From: Chinchilla lanigera
Lineage: Eukaryota; Chordata; Mammalia; Rodentia; Chinchillidae
Reading direction: 5' to 3'
NCBI RefSeq assembly: GCF_000276665.1
Contig: NW_004955418.1
Coordinates: 8,665,512-8,729,511, forward strand
DNA: 64,000 bases
In this document: piece after piece, positions 10,986 to 22,375 of the stretch
Layout: every line of letters begins with the position of its first letter
Position numbering within the stretch: the first letter of the stretch is position 1
Notes under the pieces: model-generated
Database searches by the model: none
What the model was told of the DNA's origin: nothing
The model's input: the letters and a program-made list of their open reading frames with translations, nothing else
Translations under genes and position numbers: made by a program

Positions 10986-11720
10986 ATACTGGCTAACATG
11001 ATAGATAGGAATAACTATCCTACCAGTCTTTATAAGTCTTCTCAAAAGAGACAAAATTATAGAAGTCCTTTATAAAGTAAGACCTATTGTAAATTATTTT
11101 TAATTTCTGTTTTAATTTTTATCTTAAAAATCATATAATATCTAGAAAACAGACTCCAGCTATTCCAGACTTTTCTGGCTTTTGACTCATTGTCTGATTT
11201 CAAATATCTGTGATGCACTCAGATCCAAATAATGAATCCTATGAAATCTATCAAAAACTTTAGACTTTTACCATGTTTATGCTATTAATTTAGCCTGCCA
11301 TGGTTTCATAGATACTTAGAAAAAGCAAGGTTTGAAGGTCGGGTAGTTTTGTGATCATTTACTAGACTAGATTGGAAGATAAACAGTTAAACATTATTTC
11401 TGGGTATGTTTCTAAAGTTGTTTGTAGATGAAATTTGCATTTGATCAGTGGGTTAAATAAATATTTCTTTCTGATGTGTGTGGACATCACCCTCTCTATC
11501 AAAGACTTAGGTAGAACAAAAGGCAGTAGGATATTTACCCATTTTTTCCTGCCTGTCAGGTTTAGTTGAAATATCAGTCTACTTCTGCCCTTGGACTATG
11601 ATTTACAGCACCAACTTCCCAGGTTCTCAGGCCTTCATTCTCAGATAAGGATGATTACAATACCAGCTGTTGTTCTCAAATCTGCAATTTAAGTCTATTT
11701 CTCATAATAGATCTGTATCT
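10986..11720. other. No feature recognised
   Basis: Single-copy-looking AT-rich DNA between two ERVL-type elements. No repeat, coding or RNA signal was seen. Confidence 0.4.
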
Positions 11721-11725
11721 TTTGT

Positions 11726-11788
11726 GCGTGCATGCATGTGTGTGCATGTGTGTGAGTATGTGTGTGTTTGTGTGTGTGAGAGAGAGAT
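11726..11788. repeat. Imperfect TG-rich repeat
   Basis: Alternating TGTG/TGCATG units running into GAGAGAGAG. Its antisense His-Thr frame is not a gene. Confidence 0.85.
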
Positions 11789-11873
11789 TCAGTTTGTTTC
11801 TCTGGAGTTCACTTGTTAACATAAAAACATTTTTAGGTTTAATTTTTACTAATACATATCTGTGGTACATAAT

Positions 11874-12115
11874 TGTTGTAATTACTTTTCTGTCACTGAG
11901 ACACAATTCCAAATACCCACAATTTAAATGAGGAAAGGTTTAGTTGGGCTCACAGTTTGCAGAGGAGCCAATCCATAGTTTGCTGGCTCCAAGGCAGTAC
12001 AGCATGGCAGACGGGTGCTACAGAAAGAAACCGGCTCATGTCATGGTGCTTAGAGCAGAGAGAGTGAAAGGAGGAGTGAAAAGTAATAAACTCTTCATGG
12101 ACCACTTCTTCCCTA
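11874..12115 (-). mobile_element. MaLR 3' LTR, partial (minus strand)
   Basis: Starts at TGTTGTAATTACTTTTCTGTC and runs AATGAGGAAAGGTTTAGTTGG, GCTCACAGTTTGCAG and TTTGCTGGCTCCAAGGCAG, paralleling the right LTR at 13256 (GGAGGAAAGGTTTATTTTGG, GGCTCACACTTG, CAGCTGGCTACAAGGCA). Similarity is lost at about 12115, so the U3 side seems deleted or diverged. The 123-codon plus frame at 11944-12315 lies in LTR and interior and is not a gene. Confidence 0.7.
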
Positions 12116-13255
12116 CAGCTTTGCCAGTGGTTGCATCCCATATGGCTTCTCCTTTGGGCCTGCTTTTCTCACTGCTTATGACTTTCCTCAAATATACCAT
12201 GTTCCTGACTTTTTCAACTTTGTGTCATTTCCACTGCACTTGCAGCTTCACACTCAGAGCTCCACACATGGGCTTCTCAGGGACACATTGCCTGGCTTCC
12301 AAGATCATCTTCTAAAAATCTAAGTGGAAGTCTTTCTGACCCCATACTCTTGCATTATGCATGTACATAAACGAGCACCATGTAGATGATGCCAGAGCCT
12401 GTCATTAATTTGAGCAGAAGCCAGGCCTCTTTGATTCATGGGTGCATCTGCATCTGACTGAGTGTTTTGCCTGCATGGCTGATTGCCTGTGAGTCAAGGC
12501 CTTAATCTGCCACTGTCATTCTCTAGCATAGTATTCCTGCACTCTCTTCTCAAAGCAAAGTCTTTCACTTTTGCAAATTTGAGGCTGAAAAATATGAGGT
12601 CCTACTGGTTTCTGTGATGCCCTTAAGCCATCTTTCCTATTGTCCTATTGTAAAAGACTCAGGTTCTCTTTAATGCTGATCATTTCAGTAACCCAGATTT
12701 CTTCTGTTCCATTTTTGCAGGCTCTGACTTTACTGGAGCTTCCTTTATGGCCAAACTCACACCTTTTAAAATAATTCAAGTGGACCATTTGCTCTTGATT
12801 CCTGGTGAAAAGCTGGCTTAAAACCTCCAACAACACCCAAGCTGCAGCTCTGTGGGGGGCTAACTTGAAAGTTTCCCCACCAGATTAGTTAGTCCACTAG
12901 CCTTAATCTCAGTCCTCTACAAAATCTCAGAATGAGCAAAATGTAGACAAATTTTCTGCTAGAGCATAATATACATGACCTGAAATCCAACTGCTAATGG
13001 ATTACTTATTCCCACCTAAAACCTCTTGAGCCTAGTCCTTTTTGTCTATAAGCTTGTCAGCATTCTGGTCTTCTGAGGTTTTACCAGATTCCCTCACCTA
13101 ATAGCATTCTAACAATGCTTCTTTATTTGGCATCTCCAAACCTTTCCAAATTCCTGCAAACCATTTTAAAGGCTTGTGAAATACATGGTCAGGTAGCTTC
13201 ATAGCAAATACCCCACTACTCTGGTACCTATATCTATATTAATAAATTTATTCAC
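12116..13255 (-). mobile_element. MaLR internal region (non-coding, minus strand)
   Basis: Between the two LTRs. The last 200 bases keep the order of the interior next to a MaLR 5' LTR: GTCAGCATTCTGGTCTTCTG, CATCTCCAAACCTTTCCAAA, GTAGCTTCATAGCAAATACC and CCACTACTCTGGTACC. MaLR interiors carry no intact gag-pol, and none is seen. The length (about 1.1 kb) is shorter than the usual 1.5-2 kb, suggesting deletions. Confidence 0.7.
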
Positions 13256-13618
13256 TGTTGATTCACAACACCATATATCATACCCACAGGTTAAAGGAGG
13301 AAAGGTTTATTTTGGCTCACACTTGCTACAAGGTTCAGCCCCTTGTCAGCTGGCTACAAGGCACATTGGCATGGCACAGGGGCATGGCACAGGTGAAGCA
13401 GTGCATGGAATGGTGGTGAGAAGTGGTGAGAGTGTGCAAAGAGGAGCTAGAAGAAATAAACCCTTCCAGGCTACTCCCCCAGTGACCCACCTCTCCCTAC
13501 CAGATCTTAACTCCTAATAGCAAGTCTGCTATAAGATCCCACAATCTTATTACTTTTGAAAAGCACCACCTGTGAGCGCATGAGGTTTTGAGGGTCATTT
13601 AAAATATGAACCATAACA
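13256..13618 (-). mobile_element. MaLR 5' LTR (minus strand)
   Basis: 363 bases from TGTTGATTCACAACACC to CCATAACA. The right edge is the reverse complement of the TGTTATGG that starts MaLR LTRs. It contains antisense TTTATTTTGGCTCACA (polyadenylation-signal side). Together with the left LTR it defines a nearly complete element. Confidence 0.75.
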
Positions 13619-13685
13619 ATAATGGTTACATTTACCTCAGAGAGTTGGATGGTACATTTACATTACACATCTGAAATTGTTTACT
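13619..13685 (+). mobile_element. MIR-like fragment
   Basis: AATAATGGTTACATTTACCTC, then AGAGAGTTGGATGGTACAT, resembles the 3' part of MIR and shares ATAATGGTTA with the MIR at 10285. Short, so tentative. Confidence 0.35.
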
Positions 13686-13964
13686 TCTCCTTTTCTCCCC
13701 TTTCTCTTCTCCCTTCATCTTTTGATCTCCTTCTCACCATGGCACAATGAATAGTAGGAGTCTCATGTTCCTCTCCTCCGAATCCCAGACACTTGGATAA
13801 TTCAGTCATTCAGGTAGATAGTGCACACAGTGAATTTTAGAGAATGTTCCTAACTTAGGATCTTCTCCCTTCCCAAACTTACAAGGAAAGTGCTAATAAA
13901 CCTCCCACGCTAGCGTGGATGAAGACATTATTACTATTATTTAGATTAGGAAACAGAAATCTAA

Positions 13965-14415
13965 AATAAACTTATAATAGCTGAATCTTTGAAGCAGCCT
14001 ATATATCCATCAACATCTGAATAGGTAGAAACATTGTGGAGAAATACCCTACCATAGGAAGGATAAATTTCAATTGTTTGTAGGAAAATGGATGTACTAT
14101 GAGACAATAATATTGAGTGTAATAAATCAGACACATTTAAGATTCAATAATGCATGGTTTCTCTTCTATGAAAATCCCAAAGTAAAAATAACTAAAGGAA
14201 CATAATACAAGACAGACAATTAGAAATAGGCAGGTTTTTTTGTTGGCAAATGAAAAGGAGGACAAGAAATGGAGTGGGGAGAGAGAAGGAAGCATGAGAT
14301 TTGAAAAGAAAAAAGATGTGTTATATATGTACACAAAATCTTGTGATGAATTAATTATGTACTGCAAACACATACTAATAAAAGTAAACTCAAATTGTGA
14401 AACAAATTTTTAAAA
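13965..14415 (+). mobile_element. L1 3' end fragment (plus strand)
   Basis: ATATATCCATCAACATCTGAAT, AGGAAAATGGATGTACTATGA, GTGTAATAAATCAGACACAT, a GAGTGGGGAGAGAGAAGGAAG purine block and a TAATAAAAGTAAAC end: the usual order from the end of ORF2 into the L1 3' UTR. Confidence 0.65.
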
Positions 14416-14879
14416 AATGAGGTAGGAAATGATACTTAATTCAATATTCATTGATATTTACAATTCTTTGAACAAATATGATTCAGAGCTACCAATATCT
14501 TCTGTCCCACAAACACTGTAAGAGGTAATGAAATGAAATAAAATATTCCTTAAAATAATTAACTGATGAAGGTGGCTTTCTGCTTAAAATTGTAAACAAA
14601 ATGCCATGTTTAGACACAGATGTCTTAGAGTAGTAGTGAGAATAGGTCTATCGATGTACTAGCTATGAACACAGCAGATGGGAAAGAATATAACAGAGTT
14701 TTCCTTCATGAAGAAATTAGAATTACACTGTTTAAAATGGTTTAGAACATAGGATACTTCGAACATAGAATATTACATTTGAATATCATAAGCAATCACT
14801 GGGTACAAGGGAAATAAAAAGAAAGGGATGTTTCAAATCAAATAAATGCAGACATCGAAGGTGAATTAATGAAATTTCA

Positions 14880-15240
14880 TTCCAAGTGTGGCTGTTATAA
14901 AAATTACCACAAACTTCATGTCTTAGAAAAACAGAAATCTATTCTATTGTAGATCTAGAAAGCAAAACTAAAAAATTAGCGTCATTAGGCAGAAATCCAA
15001 ATGTTGGCAGGAACAGTTTTCCTGCAAAAGCTCCAGGAGGGAATCTATTTCTTGCCATATCTAGCCTGTGGTTATTGCTGGAATTCTTGGTTTGTGACTA
15101 TGTCATTGCAATCTCCGTCTCCCTGCGAAACAACCTCCTTTGTTTGTGTAATTACTTGTAATTACATCTAGGACACATTTAAATAATCCAGTATAGCTCC
15201 TCTGTCTCTAAATTCTTATTGTGAACACATATGCAAAGAC
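14880..15240 (-). mobile_element. MLT1-like MaLR LTR (minus strand)
   Basis: Order GTGGCTGTTATAAAAATTACC, CACAAACTTCATGTCTTAGAA, AAATCTATTCTATTGTAGATC, GGCAGGAACAGTTTTCCTGC, CTCCAGGAGGGAATCTATTTC, TAATTACATCTAGGACACAT and TAAATAATCCAGTATAGCTCC matches antisense MLT1. It is strongly diverged, as expected for this old family. Confidence 0.65.
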
Positions 15241-15654
15241 TTTTTGCCACACAGGGCAGTACTTACTGTTTTAAGACGGAGACATGATATTTTTTAAGAG
15301 CCATGCTTCCTGCTGCTGCATTATAGTTATATTAATCAATGAAAATGCTGGAAAATGAAATAAGATCTCATTTACTGTATTTCAGCAAATCCCCAATGGG
15401 TTCAGTTGCATCCTAGATTTTACTGCCTTCAGATATGTTGCATGTACCTAACTAAAAAACGTTGAGACTCCTCAGGCTTCTTTCTTAACACTGCTATACA
15501 CTACAACTACTTGTGTTTGAATGCACCAAGGGTGCTTTTTTAAAAAAAGAACCTAAGACAACTTATAGAAAAGAAATATATAAATAACATTCTATGCCTC
15601 AAATAAAAGCCCTAGTGTTCACCACTTATTATGCACTAATCCCACACGTCAACT

Positions 15655-15870
15655 TATACTCTCTACCCAGAACTTTTAATCAATAGTGTGGAGTTTTACT
15701 CATAAATGAGTGAGCACACCAATTGTAACAAATGTATTGGTCTAGGACAGGTTGTTGTGAGGGGAAGAGATTGAACCTGTATGGGAGCAGTGGCTGCACA
15801 GAAACTCTACTTTCTGGTTAGTTTTGTTGTGAACGCAAAGTTGCTTTTTTTTTCCCAAAATTGGTTTGAA
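15655..15870 (+). mobile_element. L1M-like 3' end (plus strand)
   Basis: CCAATTGTAACAAATGTATTGG, GGACAGGTTGTTGTGAGGG, GAACCTGTATGGGAGCAGT, AACTCTACTTTCTGGTTAG and TTTTGTTGTGAACGCAAAGTTG in this order are characteristic of old L1M 3' ends. Confidence 0.7.
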
Positions 15871-16167
15871 GTACAGTACAGAAGTATATTAATCTTTCAA
15901 AATGAATAGAAGCAAAGAACTGCTATCCACTTAAATAAGACATGATAAAAGACATAATGAAATGGTGTCAAATGAAATAAAGACATTTTAAAATTGAATA
16001 AAATGTTACCAAACAGCTCTCCACAATGATCACCCTTGCTATGATTTATATCTAAATAAATATCTTCATAGAGAACTTTAAATAGTGTTCCTATTCCCGT
16101 AAAACAATAAATGCTTACTGTTTACAAAATAAGCAACTAAGGACACACAGATATTTAAAGTATATAC

Positions 16168-17250
16168 TTAGATTTTGATACAATGACACTTAAAAAATAA
16201 AGTAAAATATTTTTTCACAAAGTAACACATACATATATATGTATGATCTGAGTGATCTATAAAAGTCAATATTTTCTCAGGTACTTCCAAAATGAGAAAA
16301 TTAGAATACAAATGTAGCAAAAGAAAGTTGTGAAGAGCAAAGGGCCAACCAAAGATGTAGTTTTCTAATTTGAAAAGACTTATCAAGTCCACAGCAAACC
16401 AGAAGAAAAGAAAAAATGACCTGGTCCATTTATTGATGTGAAGTCAGGAATCAAAGGCTTAGAAAGGAATGGCATAAGGACCACTGAAGCAAAGGAATGG
16501 AGCCTCATAGAAGGCATGTCAAAGTTTTTCCGATGCTCTAGATATTTTGTCCTGTGAAGGGTGCTCTGTCCTCTAAATTTGGATTATAACACACCCATAG
16601 GGGGAAAAATCTTCTAACACAAAGCCTAAATAACAAGGTAGCAGCAGCCAACCTTATTCTAATTAGTATAAAGTAGCCTCTGAGGAAAGAAACACCTTGT
16701 CCATATACAAGATGAAGGCAAAATAAATCTAGCTGAGTGGCAGTGAGGCTCAAAAAATCTCTGAGAAGAGGATTTTCTTTGTTATTCAAATCAGTATATA
16801 GCCATATGGAGGCAACCACTAAAGATGGTGTCTTTTTACTAATAACCTGAGCTCTGCCCCTGGTAAGGAACCTCAATATCTCAGACAGATAAGTATTTTT
16901 ACTAAGTATCTTTCATGGTGTTCTCTCCTTACTATAAAAACGCTTTTAGAATAGAGACAACCATATGTTATACTTACCATACAATATATTTCAATACAGT
17001 GATAAAGATGCATACACAATACTGACCTAACTGCCAACTTGAATGCCTTGTCTGATTCCTTCTTATAGCAAAACCTGAATAACCATATTTTATACAGACA
17101 GAATAGTAATGAGCTTTGCTTTGCTTCTGGCACCTTTGATCTTGGCACCTCTAAAAATTGAAAAAGCCAAATACACAATAGATAATGAAACACTATAAAC
17201 AAAGACATCGTACTGCCAGCTATGAGAATTCCAAATTTAGAGCACATCTT
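16168..17250 (-). other. Unassigned; two overlapping minus open frames
   Basis: Two minus frames lie end to end: 17247-16873 (124 codons) and 16876-16538 (112 codons), overlapping by four bases as ATGA; a 74-codon frame follows at 16392-16168. The first has several hydrophobic and Cys-rich stretches (FHYLLCIWLFQF near residue 20), the second an Arg-rich C-terminal half. No homologous family was recognised. Chance or an unrecognised old LTR/retroelement is more likely than a gene, since mammalian genes are not arranged this way. Confidence 0.3.
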
Positions 17251-18350
17251 TTGATGAAAATTAAGTTAAAATCAGCTGTTTCAAACATATTGCAAGGAAT
17301 GTTTTTAAATACATCCTTTATTTGAAAATTTTACAAAATGGTTTAAATAACAAATCAATGCAATTTCAGCAAATAGATGTACAAATATGTTAGAATTTTT
17401 ATTTATTTAATTATATTTTATTCAGACCCATCTATTAATCTTTGAAGTATTAGTCATTTTGCTATGACCTTTCTTTTTTTTGCATTTTTGGAAAATCTAA
17501 AGGTAAAAAAATAAATCTAAAAAGACTGCTACACCTATATTTTAACCCAGATAACATGCTTACTGACCATTTGCTCTTTCACAAAATTAAAGTCAAATAG
17601 TTTGGAGTTTCAGTATCACTGGAACATCTGCTCAAATAAGTCAAAATATATTCACGTAAAGCTTTCACATTAATAATATTATATTTTTAGTTTGATCTTC
17701 AAATGTGTTGATTTTTTAAAATCATCAATTTTTCTTATTGATGTATAGGAAGAAATGATGTACAAGACAATAATAGAGACTAAGTGAAGTTAAAGTTGAA
17801 ATTTACAGTAACATTAATTTACTAGTTTATTTTCTGAATATCAGGGGTTTAAAAGGAAAAAAAATATAGTGGAATATAGCTTAGTTTTGAGCAGCAAAAT
17901 ACATGGCCATATCTTTTCTTTAGAAAGCCATTAGCAATTCTATTTAAAGCATCATAAAAGTTTGAGATACACATCTCTAATCTGAGATTAGAATTTTATT
18001 TAAAAAGAAATAATTGGTAGAGATGAAAAATGATGAGTACCTTCACCTGCAAGAGCTTTAAAAACTTAAAATTAGTACTACAAGAATAATTAATTTCTCA
18101 AAATATTGAATAGTTGCTCTTCTTTTCCGGCTAGAGTCTAAATACTTTTGCTTATATTTCATATATTATCACATAGTGCACATAGTCACCTATTTGAAAA
18201 GCTGTACTGTGAAAATAACAAATCCTTTTCTAGTAAATATGGAAAGAAAGTGGTTTTCTTAGTGTCAAAGTGAATCCCAGTGATCTTTAAAAGTTCACTT
18301 TCAAAAGACAGACGTTTTTGTATGAAAGCGGCCATTCAAGAAGCAAATGA
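17251..18350. other. No feature recognised
   Basis: AT-rich DNA without recognisable SINE, LTR or coding signal. Confidence 0.4.
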
Positions 18351-18451
18351 TGCCGGGGATATAGCTCAGTGGCACAGTGCCTCCCTGGCAAATGCAAGGT
18401 CCCGAGTTAGATGCCCGGTAACAAAAAAAAAAAAAAAAAAAAAGCAAATGA
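18341..18451 (+). mobile_element. ID SINE with target-site duplication
   Basis: ID body at 18351-18418 (GCCGGGGATATAGCTCAGTGG with the A box, CCCGAGTTAGATGCCCGGTAAC with a mutated B box) followed by a pure A-tail to 18441. The target duplication AAGCAAATGA is at 18341-18350 and 18442-18451. Confidence 0.95.
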
Positions 18452-19785
18452 GGAAGAGAAGTCTGAAACAGGATATTAGAAAAAGCCATATTCTTCTAAA
18501 TATACAACTAAATACTCACTTATTTAGCTACATGCTCATATATTTAAAATCTAAATAGCTAGATAGCTGAAGTCATATTTAAATCATTTTTAACTATAGA
18601 AGTAATATACCCACATGACCAGGAAATGTTTCTGTTCCCTTTCTTGTTCGCAGCTCCTCATTTGCAATAATCTCATGCATTATAAATACAGATTGTGAGA
18701 ACATATTTTTTGAATTTGATCAATTTCATGTTTTAGGCAATTTTACAAATAAATCCCCAAATTAGTATTTTTTCTTCTTACTCTCAAAAAATATTTATTC
18801 GGACTACATTTCTGAAAAATAAATTTAAAAAATGCAACATGCACACATATCTCAAATATACATATACAGTCACCACGCACAGTACATATTTTTATTTTCA
18901 CCAGTAATTTTATTTTTTTAACTCCCAGGTAGGTTATTTCTATTTCACATAGTTTGTAACTGTCTTTCTTATCATGAGGTCAGTCGATATTGTACAGTAT
19001 CTTAATTTGGGTAATTTCTCTAAGACTGAAACTAAGACAAGTGTTCAGGATGGAAACAGAAGAGAAATCAGCTGAAGAGGGCATAATTTTGCTCACTAGA
19101 GGCATACCTTAAACCTTCTCTACTTCCAAGTCCTATTGCTTTTAAAAATAATGTAGAAGAGTATAAATAAGTCTTTTCCTTGTAATGTACTAATTGTCAC
19201 ATTGATAAGACTGAAATAAAGACATACTAACAGCAGGAAAAAATAGCTTATTGACAATACAGCACACACAGGGGGAAGAGATTCAGTGAGTGACATGCGG
19301 GGATGGTTAACCTTGGGATAATTTGGTGTCTTAAAAGAACAATGAGCTTGTGGAAGACAATGGCATTTAGGTTTTCAAAGATGCAAACATAGGTAAGTAC
19401 ATATTTAGCAGAAACTAATAGAGCGAATTTTGCTTGTGGAAGTCCATCTCATAGTTCCTTTACAACTTCTTCCTTCAACTTCCCTGGGAGAGGGAATTTA
19501 GGATAAGCCCCATTTCTCAGAAGTTTCTAGTTATATTTAGATGGTGAAGGAAGTTTCTTTCTGCATCTTTTGAGTCTCAAATTCCTTCATCTCAAAATAG
19601 TTATATGCCAACATGGTATATTTTGTGGTAGCATATTCTCATTTACATACAAAAAAATTAGTAAAACACGACATCTCAGAATGGTTCTAGTGGAATAAAT
19701 GACACACACACAGGTCAGATTTCCACAGAGGTGAGCATCCCAGAACACTTTCTAGCATGACCTCCACCCAAACAGTGTGTCTGTT
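18452..19785. other. No feature recognised
   Basis: AT-rich, single-copy-looking. Short open frames only. Confidence 0.4.
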
Positions 19786-20162
19786 TGTCTTGGTTACTTT
19801 TCTTTCGTTGTTGAGACAATATACCTGATGCCCAAAATGAAGGATGGAAAGGTTTATTTAGCTCACAGTTTGTGGAGGTTTCAGTCCATACTTGGGTGGT
19901 TCCAGTGCGGAGTGGCACATGACAGAGGCACATGACTCTTCATGGTGGCAGAAGACAGTGACAGCAACAAGAACAAAACAGGAGGAGCAGCAGCAAGCAG
20001 CCTTTTCCCTCCTTTACACTGTATGCAAACTACCCACCCCAGGGCGGGTGTAGCACTCACACCCATAATCCCAACGTTGGACCATAATACAATCATAAAC
20101 TCTAGAAGATGTCCCATGATTGAATGAGGCTTTGGGGGGACATTCAGACACAAACCATAGCA
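19786..20162 (-). mobile_element. ERVL-MaLR LTR (minus strand)
   Basis: 377 bases from TGTCTTGGTTACTTTTC to AAACCATAGCA. Contains GATGGAAAGGTTTATTTAGC and CTCACAGTTTGTGGAGGTTTC, the antisense R/U5 side; its far end is the reverse complement of TGCTATGG. The LTR at 27456-27860 ends in the exact complement of its start (AGTAACCAAGACA), so both belong to the same subfamily. The 95-codon minus frame 20168-19881 is LTR-derived. Confidence 0.8.
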
Positions 20163-20430
20163 TTCCACCCCTGGTTTCCCAAAGGCTCATGCAGTTCTCT
20201 TTAGGTGAAAGGCATTTAATCCATCTCTGAGAGTTGCTGAAGTCCTAACAGTTTCAGCATTTCTGAAGAGTCCCAGTACCAGGCCTCTTCCGAGTTGTAA
20301 GGCCAACTCTTAGTTGCAAGGCCCTGTACAAATGAAAAGTTAAACACTTCCAACATTCAATGGCACTGTTGTCTAATGATTCCTGCTGTCAGCAATTATA
20401 ACTGCAGATTTGTGTACTGAAAAAATGGCG
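20163..20430 (-). mobile_element. MaLR internal region remnant
   Basis: Directly after the LTR: TTCCACCCCTGGTTTCCC, AAAGGCTCATGCAGTTCTC, AGTTTCAGCATTTCTGAAGAG and CCCAGTACCAGGCC. MaLR interiors next to the 3' LTR read this way in antisense. No second LTR found, so the element is truncated. Confidence 0.55.
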
Positions 20431-20570
20431 GAGAATTAAAATGTATAAGCTCCTTAAAGAACTTGTCTTCTTCCTCTTTTGGTTTGACTATCAGTTTATA
20501 CATAGCTCCATTTTTCTACTTTTTAAAGTAAAACTTTTTTTTTTTCTTTTTTAGAGTCTGTAGAATAAAG

Positions 20571-20694
20571 ATATCAAATAGAGGGCTAGGGATTTAACTC
20601 AGCGGCACAGTGTTTGCCTGGCATGCAGAAAGTCATGAGTTCGATTCCCGATACCAAACAAACAAACAAACAAACAAAAAAATATCAAATAGAG
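20571..20694 (+). mobile_element. ID SINE with target-site duplication
   Basis: ID body at 20584-20653 (GGGCTAGGGATTTAACTCAGC, GAGTTCGATTCCCGATACC) with a (CAAA)n tail. The 13-base target duplication ATATCAAATAGAG is at 20571-20583 and 20682-20694. The body-tail junction has lost the GGTACC of other copies (GATACC). Confidence 0.96.
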
Positions 20695-20835
20695 AAAGAC
20701 ATATGCCCTTTTTATTTCTTTTCTATCAACTCTAAAGATATCTTCACAGACAAAGATGTGTCCATGTTTTGTGGATACAATTCAGTAACACTCTGTAAGG
20801 GAAATAAGACAAAATTGAGATTATAGAATTGCAAA

Positions 20836-20859
20836 AAATATATATATATATATATATTT
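20836..20859. repeat. (TA)n microsatellite
   Basis: A run of TA units in an AT-rich context. Confidence 0.9.
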
Positions 20860-21335
20860 AGAACCATTAAAAGGGAACCTTAGACAGGAATAATGAAAGA
20901 AGAGGCCACAAGTTTTAATTTTCATGAGCTTCATTGTAAACCTACATCTATTTGCTGACTACTTTGTGCCTTGTCAAAAAGCCAGGAATATTGAGTATAT
21001 TTTATCATATTTTTTCATAGTCCTGATCCCTTTATTTAACTGAAGTACTCTTTCTTAAAACTTGAAAGATATTAGTGTCTTCAAACTTATTCATTTTATA
21101 ATACCCTATGGGGTACCAGACAGTCTAAATAGCTTTATTAGTTTACACATGTTTTCCACTGCAGGAAACACTTAAAGTAGTAATTAATTTAAATACAAAA
21201 TGAAGGAGTGCTAATGGACTAGTTTTGTTAAATGTTACTAAGTATACACAATAGAGATAATAATTTCCCAAGAAATAAAATTCCTTTTAATTTTAGAATA
21301 AGTGGAAATTCACAAATTACTTTTTCATTTTATAT

Positions 21336-21565
21336 ATATACGGAGACTTTTTATATATATAACTGTGAGATGAGTATATATGTATATATACTTATATATA
21401 TATGAGTATGAGATGAATATATATATATATATATTGAGATGAGTATATATATATATATATACTGAGATGAGTATATATATATATGTACTCATATATATAT
21501 ATACTGTGAGATGAGTATATATATATATATATACACTCATATATATATATACTCATCTCACAGTT
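21336..21565. repeat. Palindromic AT-rich minisatellite
   Basis: Blocks of (TA)n separated by GAGATGAG-containing spacers, recurring about every 40 bases. The block is bounded by an exact 21-base inverted repeat, 21361-21381 against 21545-21565. The right part, 21503-21564, can form a 26-base-pair perfect stem with a 10-base loop. Tyr/Ile-rich frames across it are not genes. Confidence 0.92.
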
Positions 21566-22014
21566 GTTAGCTTAGCAAACTAAAGGACACTTATTTATAT
21601 TTAAGATAAAACATAGAATACTTGACACTTTCAGAATATTCCAGCTTGAAAGAACAGTCATCAACTACCCTCTGGTTGCTGAAATATATTTGCTCCAATG
21701 ATGGATCAAATTTGTTAATAACTGAGATTTCGATAGCAGAGAAATGTGCCACGCAGTCATGTCTCTAGGTAACATGTATTGTGTATCCTGTGCAGTTCAG
21801 TTTTCTTATAGAAAAGAAAGAGATTAACGGTTGTTTAAAAATTAAACATTTTCTGAGGTGTAGAAAGGTATAACCCTCCTTGTAGTTGACTACTTTTACT
21901 AAGTATTTCAATGATTTTAGAAGGTATTAAGATTATAAGCATACAATTGTAGAATTCGCATAGTTCTGGATGTGGCTGAATGGATTTGCTGCAGATAGAA
22001 GATGCATCCTGGAT

Positions 22015-22375
22015 ATGAGTGGCACCAGCAAATAGAACTCTACCTGAGTGGAAAAAAAAGGAAAGGCAGAAGGAATTCTTGTTCCTGTTTCTTTGGAGGA
22101 GCTCCTGTATTCACCTAGGCCTTGGATGTCCACCTCCTGGCTTCCAGTGCAGACTCTTCAGGTTCTTGATAGAGACTCACACAGGACTCTACAGGGACCT
22201 CCAGGCATTCACTCTGACTCTAGCTTTAGGGTCGCCAGTGGGTAGACAACCCTTTTGCATTCTGCCATACTTGACTCTGTGGACACCCATTGTAAGCCTA
22301 CCTTGTAAATCTTTACATATTTATATATCTTGCATTAAATCTGTTTCTCTAGTGAGCACTGGCTGAAACATACAT
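22015..22375 (+). mobile_element. ERVL-type LTR (plus strand)
   Basis: Begins near GAGTGGCACCAGCAAATAG and ends with CTTGCATTAAATCTGTTTC, CTAGTGAGCACTGGCTGAAACA. This is the sense counterpart of the LTR endings 'aataaatctctttct...ctctagagaaccctgactaata'. It includes CT-rich and AATCTGTTTCTC signatures, but the family within ERVL is unclear. The 115- and 65-codon plus frames overlap it and have no known domain. Confidence 0.5.

Noticed and set aside
11944..12315. 123-codon plus frame
   Set aside because: Lies antisense within the MaLR LTR and interior, a family without coding capacity.
18351..18418. tRNA-Ala-like gene
   Set aside because: The A-box/B-box body belongs to an ID SINE with A-tail and target duplication; the same holds for the other ID copies.
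22019..22366. 115-codon plus frame with a Pro-rich middle
   Set aside because: Coincides with an LTR-like element ending at 22375.
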